A stretch of 64,000 nucleotides of DNA from Hetaerina americana (Eukaryota > Arthropoda > Insecta > Odonata > Calopterygidae). This document shows, one piece after another, positions 59,901-64,000 of the stretch. Made by a program: the position numbers and the translations under genes. Below the pieces are notes generated by a model. The model was not told the origin of the DNA. It worked only from the letters and a program-made list of their open reading frames with translations, and did no database searches. The DNA lies in assembly GCA_022747635.1 (NCBI GenBank), contig JAKTNV010000067.1, positions 20,001 to 84,000 on the forward strand, given 5' to 3'. Within the stretch, counting starts at the first letter, position 1, and every line of letters begins with the position of its first letter.

Positions 59901-61611
59901 GAATGAGTATTTGAAAAACTTAAAGTCACCCAGAATTTTGTACTTGATTTACTTTTCTTCAGTTGCTTGTAAAGAAATTAATGAAAGTATGACTGATTCA
60001 TCCTCAAATTGCATGGCATGAAGAACTATGGTAAGTGTATTTTAGGTGTAACAAATTTAAATTTGGGTTAACAAAAATTACTGATATGGCCAAGATGATC
60101 AGTGATTTATACCTCTTGCCTTCATCCATGTGATTGTAGGATCCGGGAAGCCATCTGCTTGACAATGAAGCACGACTTGTTGCCTCCAGAGGATGGCAGT
60201 GTCCTGAGGTTCAATAGCCCAAGTTGGTGCAACTGTTGATGCATAATGAAGAAAATTACATTAATCATTATCAGGGATGCATCATTAGAGGATTGTGAAT
60301 TCAGGGCCACATCGCTATACTAAATTCTCATCTCATCAAGATCGGAAGCCACTGAATGACTACGTGGCAGGAGGAGGGGTCAGGAGATCAATGATGAATA
60401 TGAAAGAAAAAAGTCTGAAAGGGAGATACATCGTGATTTGTTAGTTTCAGTCTCTTAATTGGGGTGTTTTATAAGAGAAAATTACTTGAATGCGCCTATC
60501 AGAGAGTTCACTTATTCATTGCCATTGTCTGACCTTCCAATGTAGGGTGGAGCTTGGAATATTCCCAGATGTGTTCCCAAAACGGTGTTTTGCATATTTG
60601 ATGGAGAATAAGCAGATATATCGGTATAATTGTTTGCTGGTGGATGGCCTCTTAGAAATTTTGACCTTACAATCAATGAAGTCGATTCCAATGCCTTAGC
60701 CGCCTGATTCCCAAGTACCAATGGGCCTGTTCCTCAAAAATGACTCGATTGCCCCTTTAACACGATCATGCATCGCTAATTAATAATTGTTACATCTCTA
60801 AAGCATACTTATTACTCGTAGGCTTCGCGAAGGGTATCAGAAAGTATTGCCCAACATATTTAAACGCTTCTAATGATCTGAAAAACACACACAACTTGGA
60901 CGAGCGAACCAAATATGGCACGTGCGTTGCATATACTTTAGGATACCGTCGGAAAACTCATTGCGTAGTGATTCGATCCATGTATGCAAATTATCCAAAT
61001 GATGCACGTAATGTAAACGATACATGCGAATCGCAACTATCCAAAAAATGCAGGTAAAAAAATACAATTCCTGTGGGAATTTTAAGCTAGTATAATCAAA
61101 ATGCAGGAACATGGCTCATATATAGCCAATTACACGGCGTGTCCACATGGATACAATGAAATGCATTTTAATGACACGTAGCGTAAGAAAAACACCGAAG
61201 GCAGGAAAGTAAAAAAAAAGTTCGTATCCATCCCAAATGGATCATATCCATTGATTTCAAATAAGAAGAACTTTGGCAAGCCAAGTGATTTACCTTTGAC
61301 CTCCATGACAGCTGTATATTCGGCGGTGGCCGCAGCGTTCGAGGCGATGCAGGTGTAACTGCCGGCGTGGCGCGCTGCGAGGCGAAGGAACAATAGGGAT
61401 GATACAAACAAATGCTGCCTCGTCTCTTGAACGTCGGGATCGATGGGACCATTGGCCCCATCAGTGCCGGTGGAAACGGCGAGGGGCCGGCCGTCTTTCC
61501 TCCAGGTCAAACCAGTGGGGAAGTCTCCGGATATGACCGAGCATGAGACCTGAGCCCTCATCCCTTCGCGCAGGTTGGAAGGAAATGTGAAGGGAGCGAT
61601 TTCTGGTGGCT
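32991..61611 (-). CDS. Dscam2: Dscam-family cell-adhesion receptor (partial, 19 exons)
   Basis: This is a large single-pass neuronal cell-surface receptor of the immunoglobulin superfamily. Members mediate homophilic recognition, self-avoidance and axon or dendrite patterning. Nineteen exons joined in frame encode about 1554 residues with the diagnostic order Ig-Ig-Ig, four FN3, one Ig, two FN3, transmembrane helix, cytoplasmic tail. This is the Dscam layout from Ig7 onward. Strong family markers are EPPEIAPFTFPSNLREG (Ig7 start), GSLIIRTASPEHEGFYSC (Ig8), LPATWYALRVSAHTDAG (FN6) and the tail motif DYEICPYATFSL. Dscam proteins are about 2000 residues, so Ig1-6 lie beyond the right edge. Several loops are longer than usual. 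No internal stops were seen. Assignment to the Dscam family is firm; the paralogue (Dscam2 rather than Dscam3 or 4) is a guess. Exons are listed separately. Confidence 0.93.
34431..34582. repeat. Fold-back hairpin with near-perfect 71-bp arms
   Basis: 34431-34501 and 34512-34582 are reverse complements around a 10-bp loop. The arms contain ACCGGTTGTACGCTAATAAA. Both flanks begin with similar TAATATTTTATTCATT, which may be a duplicated target or chance. It lies in the intron between tail exons 3 and 4 and has no coding capacity. Confidence 0.8.
34986..35839 (-). other. Unassigned open frames in an intron
   Basis: Two minus-strand frames (148 codons at 34986-35432, 77 codons at 35606-35839) have no recognised domain. 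Basic stretches such as RSAFKKIKL occur. They may be remains of a transposon protein; they are not good gene models. Confidence 0.3.
36080..36397 (-). CDS. Dscam2: Dscam-like exon: cytoplasmic tail 3 with CPYATF motif
   Basis: It opens QDYEICPYATFSLPGGG, a tail motif conserved among Dscam proteins, followed by about 80 low-complexity residues with basic clusters (PRARRKS). Phase 1-1, donor GTGAGT. Confidence 0.9.
36547..36718 (-). repeat. SINE family A copy
   Basis: It starts TTTTCAGAGTGTAAAAATCA and carries the tRNA-like part in reverse orientation (GGGATTCGAACCCAGATC is box B reversed, about 36583-36600). It ends near GAAATACCGTACATAC, the inner arm sequence of the palindrome at 61942-62440. 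It represents a single arm of that structure. Confidence 0.75.
37449..37560 (-). CDS. Dscam2: Dscam-like exon: cytoplasmic tail 2
   Basis: ERDPGDQSIATHQLYSPSPG, RKGESSLSGQKSSDSAS. Acceptor TTGCCAG, donor GTCTGT, phase 0-1. Ser-rich and probably disordered. Confidence 0.82.
39090..39192 (-). CDS. Dscam2: Dscam-like exon: cytoplasmic tail 1
   Basis: YYHGYKQGEQVNERDPSGTK, TLAELENQRNNEQR. It continues phase 2 to 0. A charged, helix-prone segment directly after the membrane. Confidence 0.85.
39723..39942 (-). CDS. Dscam2: Dscam-like exon: transmembrane helix
   Basis: A juxtamembrane Gly/Ser-rich linker (RGLGGSGGNSYGGSG) is followed by a hydrophobic helix, VVVPILSGIICAIAAGICIA, and LAVRRKR as the stop-transfer sequence on the cytoplasmic side. 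Ends phase 2. Confidence 0.92.
40133..40555 (-). CDS. Dscam2: Dscam-like exon: FN3 domain 6 with acidic insert
   Basis: APQVPKQEDFLQTNSTSVTM, NLDAWPTGGCPLLYLVAEYK, SWKLISNNIQP, then an insert of about 40 residues (Gly/Trp-rich, ending VVVEEEDEAVYVV), and LPATWYALRVSAHTDAGSIR. The framework matches Dscam FN6 closely; the insert is unusual. Confidence 0.92.
41236..41710. repeat. SINE family A, worn pieces
   Basis: 41236-41300 is a diverged tail in reverse orientation (GTGGGAGATGTTGTGACAG). 41590-41710 is a diverged tRNA-like part with GAATTTGAATCCCGATCAAG as box B. The AT-rich intervening part is unassigned. Confidence 0.5.
41967..42155 (-). CDS. Dscam2: Dscam-like exon: FN3 domain 5, rest
   Basis: GFILNYKREFGEWEEKVELE, REYTIKGLKCGSTYHLRLAV, KNIVGTSQFSATLSVTTKG. 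The L-CG--Y-LRL-A-N--G pattern is typical of Dscam FN5. Phase 1-1, donor GTATGT. Confidence 0.9.
42250..42558 (-). repeat. SINE family C, full copy with 15-bp target duplication
   Basis: Both sides carry TCTTTAGTTGCAGTA (42235-42249 and 42559-42573). On the minus strand the element starts with a tRNA-like head containing box B GGGTTCAAATCCC (about 42488-42500) and box-A-like TGGTGCAGGGGC. It runs about 300 bp and ends in an (ACT)n tail (42250-42260). Perfect duplications mean a fairly young insertion by LINE machinery. Confidence 0.85.
43535..43921 (-). CDS. Dscam2: Dscam-like exon: Ig10 and start of FN3 domain 5
   Basis: VPARIPAFPLKVKVRHGQSI, first Cys in RLDCPIMGVPSP, core Trp in RKWRRLAG, second Cys in EGNYSCQTENPFGTD, then SPPRLTLRKADAETIRIQWR which opens FN5. 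A lone Ig between FN4 and FN5 is the hallmark of the Dscam family. Confidence 0.92.
44388..44556 (-). CDS. Dscam2: Dscam-like exon: FN3 domain 4, rest
   Basis: DVTKEVVFISGNDLHTFTYE, LKEFQRYEFWVTAVTGVGEG, PSSSTIIAPTSR. Starts phase 0, ends phase 1 at GTTTGT. It completes FN4 across the RTE-bearing intron. Confidence 0.88.
44647..48023 (-). mobile_element. Apparently full-length RTE-type LINE
   Basis: The element is bounded by the direct repeat AAACATGCAT (44637-44646 and 48024-48033). A poly-T run at 44646-44659 is the A-tail of the minus-strand element. It has about 290 bp of 5' leader, one long intact frame (44756-47731) and only about 100 bp of 3' UTR. It inserted in the intron between the two FN4 exons, in the same orientation as the host gene. 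The target duplication and open frame indicate recent insertion. Confidence 0.88.
44756..47731 (-). CDS. RTE endonuclease-reverse transcriptase, intact 991 residues
   Basis: This polyprotein nicks DNA and primes reverse transcription of its own RNA. The apurinic-like endonuclease domain spans about residues 58-300, with TWNVRTM (64-70), the catalytic Glu in LCEVRW (95), MGDWNATVG (197-205) and SDHNLV (291-296). The reverse transcriptase spans about 500-830, with FGFRKGRGT (623-631), FVDFEKAFDRVNW (656-668), GVRQGCPLSPLLFNLY (714-729), the catalytic FADD (757-760) and YLGSVLDQHG. The C-terminal region has the FEMWVWRRMEKVKW motif common in RTE-like proteins. All expected catalytic residues are present and no stop interrupts it, so it may be active. 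The leader of about 50 residues before the endonuclease is Gly/Pro/Lys-rich, and the true start could be either of the first two Met codons. Confidence 0.93.
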   Translation of the reverse strand: MMDNRDILSPGNHGARPNRPCVVPGSGGGKASAVVIPRNPCKGKPAAAGQKTQEKKTKLVRIGTWNVRTMMRTGKLENVKREMERGNIDILGLCEVRWKDSGDYWSDKYRIIYSGGDESQRGVAIVLNEEVGRSVVNIEQVTDRILLVEIKAEPTNLVIIQVYMPPSNHKEEEVDRIYDQLEDMIACVPAGKHLIVMGDWNATVGEGRDGDEVGHYGLGTRNDRGEKAVEFCRRQGLVITNTWFRHHKRRRYTWKMPGDSGRYQLDYILVRHRFRNSVINSHSFPGADADSDHNLVVMKCSVRFKKIRQGRRVRKWNVEALNGLKRKEYKQAVEKIMEDGKELSTIEEKWECIKKGLSKAAKDTIGTVNAKRTRKPWITDEMITKMDERRKWKNINTELGKMKYKELNNKLRRATNKAKEAWWKMQCENMESLQRKGEIGALYSIVKSLSGSKKGRSTIAVRDKAGKVIVDAGKIQERWKEYVEDLYSKELRPTKLDIEKEHDVEEDSLGPGILDNEIERALREMKLNKAVGVDNIPVELLKCLGKCGRKRLYGLIRSIYEEGIWPEDFVRSVLVPIPKKVKATSCEDYRTISLISHAAKVVLRIINKRIESRANDYLGDDQFGFRKGRGTRDAIAVMRLLIERNIEHNQEVFACFVDFEKAFDRVNWEKLMSILQKIGIDWRERRLIRNLYMSQTAQVRVGNGESGWAVLGRGVRQGCPLSPLLFNLYAEEMIKEAWEELEVGMKVGGEFVKSVRFADDQALVCQSAKGLQALLSELEIQCDRYGMRININKTKVMRFSRKKKAKLNIKIGGQKLEQVEQFTYLGSVLDQHGQSSRDVRRRIALGKEAFTRRRELMTGTLSKDVKKRLVKTLIWSVAMYGAETWSLKQEDRRRLEAFEMWVWRRMEKVKWTEKKTNEEVLGMVGEERGLLGAILWRQEKWMKGVLTGSGMLKTVIEGRMLGKRGKGRNRIGLLDGMKGGRKYSEMKRDLI
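48814..49885 (+). repeat. Two related 90-bp blocks in one intron
   Basis: 48814-48905 and about 49785-49885 share CTAAGTTCAT, ATAATGC-CTAACTC-ATGGGATA and CACATACA-type blocks in the same orientation. They are copies of an unnamed dispersed repeat. FN4 exon 49232-49431 lies between them. Confidence 0.5.
49232..49431 (-). CDS. Dscam2: Dscam-like exon: FN3 domain 4, start
   Basis: IPGPPEHIKAIALSLDAVLL, AWSPPASRNGIIVRYNVYYH, then a Ser-rich loop to GIPK. It ends phase 0 at GTTAGT. The following intron is about 4.7 kb because it holds the intact RTE element. Confidence 0.88.
49990..50157 (-). CDS. Dscam2: Dscam-like exon: FN3 domain 3, rest
   Basis: SVDTGNDVEVKRTTNLETNL, HGLSRFTNYTVHILAFTSMG, DGIRSPPVYCATEED. 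The LxxxTxYxxxVxAxTxxG pattern closes the FN3 fold; phase 1-1, donor GTAAGT. Confidence 0.88.
50800..51060 (-). pseudogene. LINE fragment, post-RT region
   Basis: The minus strand reads LIRPHLEYAASAWDPHEVGL, then CLRCRGTRFVKHCLDKLSSI, a classic C-terminal region of CR1/jockey-like reverse transcriptases. Only this 3' part is present, as in a 5'-truncated insertion. Confidence 0.75.
51360..51551 (-). CDS. Dscam2: Dscam-like exon: FN3 domain 3, start
   Basis: VPGSPPSNLRCSPLSSQSLW, VRWDPLSPRDRHGLLEGYKV, LYQRTVSS. Typical first half of an FN3 repeat, phase 1-1, donor GTGAGA. Confidence 0.88.
52890..53190 (-). CDS. Dscam2: Dscam-like exon: FN3 domain 2, rest
   Basis: PLLPTYSNGEILGYQIAYRE, a Ser/Met/Gly-rich loop (RSMSSMGSSMGSNKDSAS), then HYEISVRAFNGIGPGPPSSP. 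Two overlapping donors three bases apart (GTAGGT or GTGGTA) both keep the frame, so the end may be 52890 or 52893. Confidence 0.87.
53282..53352 (-). CDS. Dscam2: Dscam-like exon: FN3 domain 2, start
   Basis: A 71-bp exon encoding APSGPPTEVVAEATGAESIV and VRWK, i.e. the first strands of FN2 with the core Trp. It ends phase 0 at GTGAGT. Confidence 0.88.
53593..53682. repeat. (TA)n microsatellite
   Basis: About 45 uninterrupted TA units directly left of the fold-back element. Length polymorphism is expected. Confidence 0.97.
53717..53893. repeat. Fold-back element between two TA microsatellites
   Basis: Arms 53717-53778 and 53832-53893 (62 bp, two mismatches) enclose a tip that itself pairs (GGCC-TGAGA-GGCC). 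The tip reads TTGAAGA, stem, GAAA, recalling the core of the hammerhead-like motif at 29727-29775. However, C3 is replaced by T and no helix III forms, so it is not called a ribozyme. Confidence 0.8.
53897..53946. repeat. (TA)n microsatellite
   Basis: About 24 TA units immediately right of the fold-back element. With the left tract, the element looks inserted into, or bordered by, a TA array. Confidence 0.95.
54949..55344 (-). CDS. Dscam2: Dscam-like exon: FN3 domain 1
   Basis: EPPQSPGRPEVLEVGSRWAN, core Trp in IEWTPSTS, then a Pro/Ser-rich insert of about 25 residues, YILQYRMND, and the closing RYRLRVIAVNEVGLGPPSTE. A whole FN3 repeat in one exon, phase 1-1. Confidence 0.9.
55585..55690 (-). 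repeat. SINE family B, tRNA-like head remnant
   Basis: GAAAACCCACCCTGGTGGGAATCGGACCCAATC resembles the reversed head of the copy at 3993-4214; the key block is GGTGGGAATCGGACCC (about 55621-55636). Tail not seen. Confidence 0.5.
56060..56620 (+). pseudogene. RTE-like LINE, decayed 3' fragment
   Basis: TFDKWCGRKMLKIEWAEKVR, NKEVYLYRRAEVARTIWKTL (about 56142-56264) matches the C-terminal region of RTE proteins (compare FEMWVWRRMEKVKW in the intact element). Downstream frames are broken. Confidence 0.6.
56668..57600 (+). pseudogene. Pogo-like transposon remnant
   Basis: CPKLEEDVKAWIMNHQKSRI (about 57068-57125) fits the second DNA-binding helix-turn-helix of CENP-B/pogo transposases. SNALDESEDDNKYEE (about 57433-57478) is the typical C-terminal signature. 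The catalytic part between them is deleted. Confidence 0.6.
58300..58611 (-). CDS. Dscam2: Dscam-like exon: Ig9
   Basis: Phase 1-1. VPAHFYEPVTNISAAAGDPA, first Cys in VLTCQAEGDHPL, second Cys in AGLYYCSASNTYGED. The usual core Trp is not seen; the strand reads RVAFTSTP, with Phe at or near that place. A Ser/Gly/Pro-rich loop (LSSSNVGTPVESSGMHGSGP) enlarges the middle. Confidence 0.88.
59353..59634 (-). CDS. Dscam2: Dscam-like exon: Ig8, second half with long loop
   Basis: It starts GTDGTDYVALGVGMNGYPSF and carries about 40 residues rich in Gly, Pro, Ser and Tyr before the strand NGSLIIRTASPEHEGFYSCK with the second Cys, then ATNGIGAGLTKVIFLQV. The loop is much longer than the usual few residues at this place. 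Confidence 0.9.
60113..60232 (-). CDS. Dscam2: Dscam-like exon: Ig8, first half
   Basis: Phase 1-1, 120 bp. It reads VAPTWAIEPQDTAILWRQQV, then VLHCQADGFPDPTITWMKAR with the first Ig Cys and the core Trp. The TWMKA ending matches the Dscam Ig8 position, where an intron splits the domain. Confidence 0.9.
61294..61611 (-). CDS. Dscam2: Dscam-like exon: Ig7-type domain
   Basis: It encodes EPPEIAPFTFPSNLREGMRA, Cys in VSCSVISGD, the core Trp in LTWRKDGRPL, and the second Cys in AGSYTCIASNAAA: a complete I-set Ig fold in one phase 1-1 exon. In insect Dscam1 the Ig7 exon belongs to a large alternative cluster. Here only one copy is visible, and none occurs in the 2.4 kb up to the right edge. It is the first clear exon of the gene in this window. 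Confidence 0.9.
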
Positions 61612-61941
61612 CTGAAACGAAGGAAATCCACCTCACTGGCATTTCAACCACTCGAGGACATTCGCCATTTAGTCGAAAATATTTTAAATACCATAGGCTG
61701 CTCGGCAGTAACTTCACTTCGACAAACTTTATCGTTAAGAAAGTGCGACAAGAAATTTTGGGGACGGGCTTAGGATTGATCAAGGCAAATGACCAAAAAT
61801 GAAAAGCAAAATGATGAAAGTGACCGTTTATTTACGAACTTGTCGAATGAAAATATACTCCATGGCCAAATAAATACAGAAAAGAGTAGCATTGAATTCA
61901 TCGTTCATCGGTAATTTTTCAGTTTAAAACTAAGAATCAAA

Positions 61942-62440
61942 GCAACAATTTCAGAGCGTAAAAATCATTCGCCTTGACTGGGACTCGAACCCAGATCCCT
62001 CAATATCCGGTCGAGTGCTTTAGCCACTTAAGCTACCGAGGCGTCCTCTTAAACTCTGAAATTTTGGGGCTTTTAAAGGAACTAGATGTTATGACGAAAT
62101 ACCGTACATACAATGTCACATGCATTCGTAGTCGTGCGCGAGGCGCCACTGTCCACGAGGTTAAAGCCAACTTTAAACACGTATGGTGTTTTCCCTTTGA
62201 CAAATTCCAAAGAAACTTTAACCTCGTGGACAGTGGCGCCTCGCGCACGACTACGAATGCATGTGACATTGTATGTACGGTATTTCGTCATAACATCTAG
62301 TTCCTTTAAAAGCCCCAAAATTTCAGAGTTTAAGAGGACGCCTCGGTAGCTTAAGTGGCTAAAGCACTCGACCGGATATTGAGGGATCTGGGTTCGAGTC
62401 CCAGTCAAGGCGAATGATTTTTACGCTCTGAAATTGTTGC
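61942..62440. repeat. SINE family A palindrome: 225-bp arms
   Basis: 61942-62166 and 62216-62440 are, as far as I could check base by base, perfect reverse complements around a 49-bp loop. Each arm holds a tRNA-like unit. On the right arm (about 62339-62412) acceptor halves CGCCTCG/CAAGGCG, D-stem TAGC/GCTA and T-arm CTGGG-TTCGAGT-CCCAG can be drawn, with box A TAGCTTAAGTGG and box B GGTTCGAGTCCC. The inner 70 bp of each arm (GTCGTGCGCGAGGCGCCACT) is unlike the other copies. Open frames on both strands are mirror images and not genes. Confidence 0.9.
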
Positions 62441-62520
62441 ATTGAAATGCACACTAGCGGATGACTCCGTTAAAAGTTACTGTTGCGGCATCTCCCGCAG
62501 TTTCTTTGAATTTGTCTAAG
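62441..62520 (+). repeat. SINE family A tail
   Basis: ATTGAAATGCACACTAGCGG and GTTGCGGCATCTCCCGCAG follow the right arm directly. The same tail is found at 2622-2695 (reversed), 30885-30965 and 41236-41300 (reversed). It is found on one side only, so the palindrome is not a symmetric insertion of two whole elements. Confidence 0.75.
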
Positions 62521-64000
62521 AATCAAATATTTTCATTCTATTTTGAAATGAGGAGAGTGAAGAAAAACTTGCGAAATTTTGTAAGCTAATAGAAAAAAAA
62601 CTATATTTCTACTCTAGCCATATGAAATGACATTTGAACAAGTGACGCTTAAAAATGATATCAACGTGATGTATTTCTGTATACTTAATATAAAATTAAT
62701 TTGTCATTATATGTTATAATCAACGGATGAATTCGGTAGGTAACTCACGTGCTGGTGGAAATCCACGGCAGGTAATAATAAAAGCTCGACAGAAAAAAGT
62801 AATTCAAATTAAAAAAAGAAATTAACTCTCGAGAAAAATTCGCCATCGCACTATTTGAACTGAATGCGCTAAAGAAACAATTACCAGCTTCATCAAAATC
62901 AACGCATCATGGCGATCTTCTTAGGGAGCTTCTCCGTGTAAAATTTCAATGCTTTTTGAAATTACGCAGCAACATACATGTAAACTATGAGTAAAATATT
63001 ATCAATAATAACAAAATCCTTAATTCATACCAAGTTGAATGTAACTCTAGATAGAAAACAATGGAAAGGACGCGATAAAAACAAATATGATTCCTTAGAA
63101 GACTCGATTCATCACACGATGTGCCCTCGGCCATTTTCATGCGTCGATATGAAACATCATACATATCGTAGTTCTTACCAAAGAGGTGGATTTGAAGAAC
63201 GCCAGTGAAACGTTAAATCGACATTAAGCTCCAATTTAAGGAATCAAAGGACAGGGGACATCGTCACTTATACGTTACATTCCGAATCAATATTAAATGT
63301 CGCAAATACACGTAGTCCGTATACATCCGCCTCAAGAAAGAATAATGCTTAAAAATAAAAAGATACACAGTGAAAATATGCTCTAGCATATTTGATGGAT
63401 AATTTCGTAATAAAGAAAATATACCAATATTCCACACACAACATCTATTTCAATCATCTAATAATTAGTTTGGCAGTGCATATTTTATTTATTAAATCCC
63501 GAAAAGTTGCCAAACTTTTTCAAAAATTGCATCTATCACGGAAACTATTATTATAAAACTCTTCAACGTCTATTCTGTGTTAATTTCAATCATAGAACCT
63601 AGCCTAAAAATATTTGCTCCTCAATGACTGCTGAAACTGTGAAATACACTTTAAAGAGTACGAGTATTCTTCTTTTCGGCTTCTCTCCCAATGGGCTAGA
63701 GCGAGATGTTGTTGTGCAAGGGGTTGTGCGAGAGACGCCGTGCTATTGGTTGAGATGACACAGGGTGTGTCTGGCGTTTACGCAGTCTCATACATTGACT
63801 CCTTGAAGAACCCATTAACGCCATTTTCTAAGATATGAAATTCTTACCTCAATAAAATCTATATAAAATCTAAATCTATAAATCTATATTGATTTCAGGG
63901 CAAAGCGCTCATCAAAGTTTCCTTGAACGTTCTCTCAACGAACGATGAGCTCCATATACAAAAATTGAAAAGGATGCTATTTATTTTTTAAAACTATTGA
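62521..64000. other. Upstream intron of the Dscam-like gene, no exon seen
   Basis: AT-rich, with no Ig-type exon on the minus strand. 63660-63790 is richer in GC and has a CCAAT/ATTGG pair, but nothing else supports a promoter. Short open frames such as 62987-63208 look random. Confidence 0.45.

Noticed and set aside
61974..62408. Two 108-codon frames on opposite strands with identical starts
   Set aside because: They are mirror translations of the palindromic SINE, not protein genes.
62339..62412. A possible functional tRNA gene
   Set aside because: The acceptor and T arms can be drawn but the anticodon stem does not pair properly, and the unit is repeated in a dispersed SINE family.
1..64000. 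CRISPR array, prophage, operon or other bacterial-type system
   Set aside because: No regularly spaced repeats or bacterial gene organisation; introns, SINEs and LINEs show a eukaryotic genome.

Overview
The window looks like a piece of an arthropod, probably insect, nuclear genome. It is AT-rich, its genes are split by long introns with standard GT-AG sites, it is full of transposable elements, and it carries two conserved animal genes, both on the minus strand. The species cannot be read from the sequence.

Left part (about 1-15 kb): the 5' end of SMC6, the kleisin-binding ATPase subunit of the SMC5/6 DNA-repair complex. Six phase-consistent exons encode the Walker A head half, the Q-loop region and the start of the first coiled coil, about 384 residues. 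The rest lies beyond the left edge. Its introns hold a pogo-like transposon with two SINEs in it, an internally deleted pogo relative, a long-inverted-repeat element, a dead mariner and a decayed LINE with an RNase H domain.

Middle (about 15-33 kb): mostly gene-free DNA with decayed LINEs, a LINE carrying a nested mariner, a second copy of the same rearranged mariner, and next to that copy a sequence that folds as a near-complete hammerhead ribozyme. One GC-richer 182-bp segment (21391-21572) is a candidate last exon of the next gene.

Right part (about 33-64 kb): the 3' two thirds of a Dscam-family cell-adhesion receptor gene. In transcript order the exons encode an Ig7-like domain, Ig8, Ig9, FN1-FN4, Ig10, FN5, FN6, a transmembrane helix and a cytoplasmic tail; all exon phases join in frame. 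Earlier Ig exons lie beyond the right edge. Its introns contain an intact 991-codon RTE-type LINE with a target-site duplication, a SINE with a perfect 15-bp duplication, fold-back elements, and a tRNA-like SINE arranged as a perfect 225-bp-arm palindrome.

The two genes have no evident functional link. The most unusual items are the hammerhead-like motif, the perfect SINE palindrome, the rearranged mariner family, the intact RTE element, and the possible distal terminal exon of the Dscam-like gene. Coordinates of splice sites were read by eye and may be off by a base or two.
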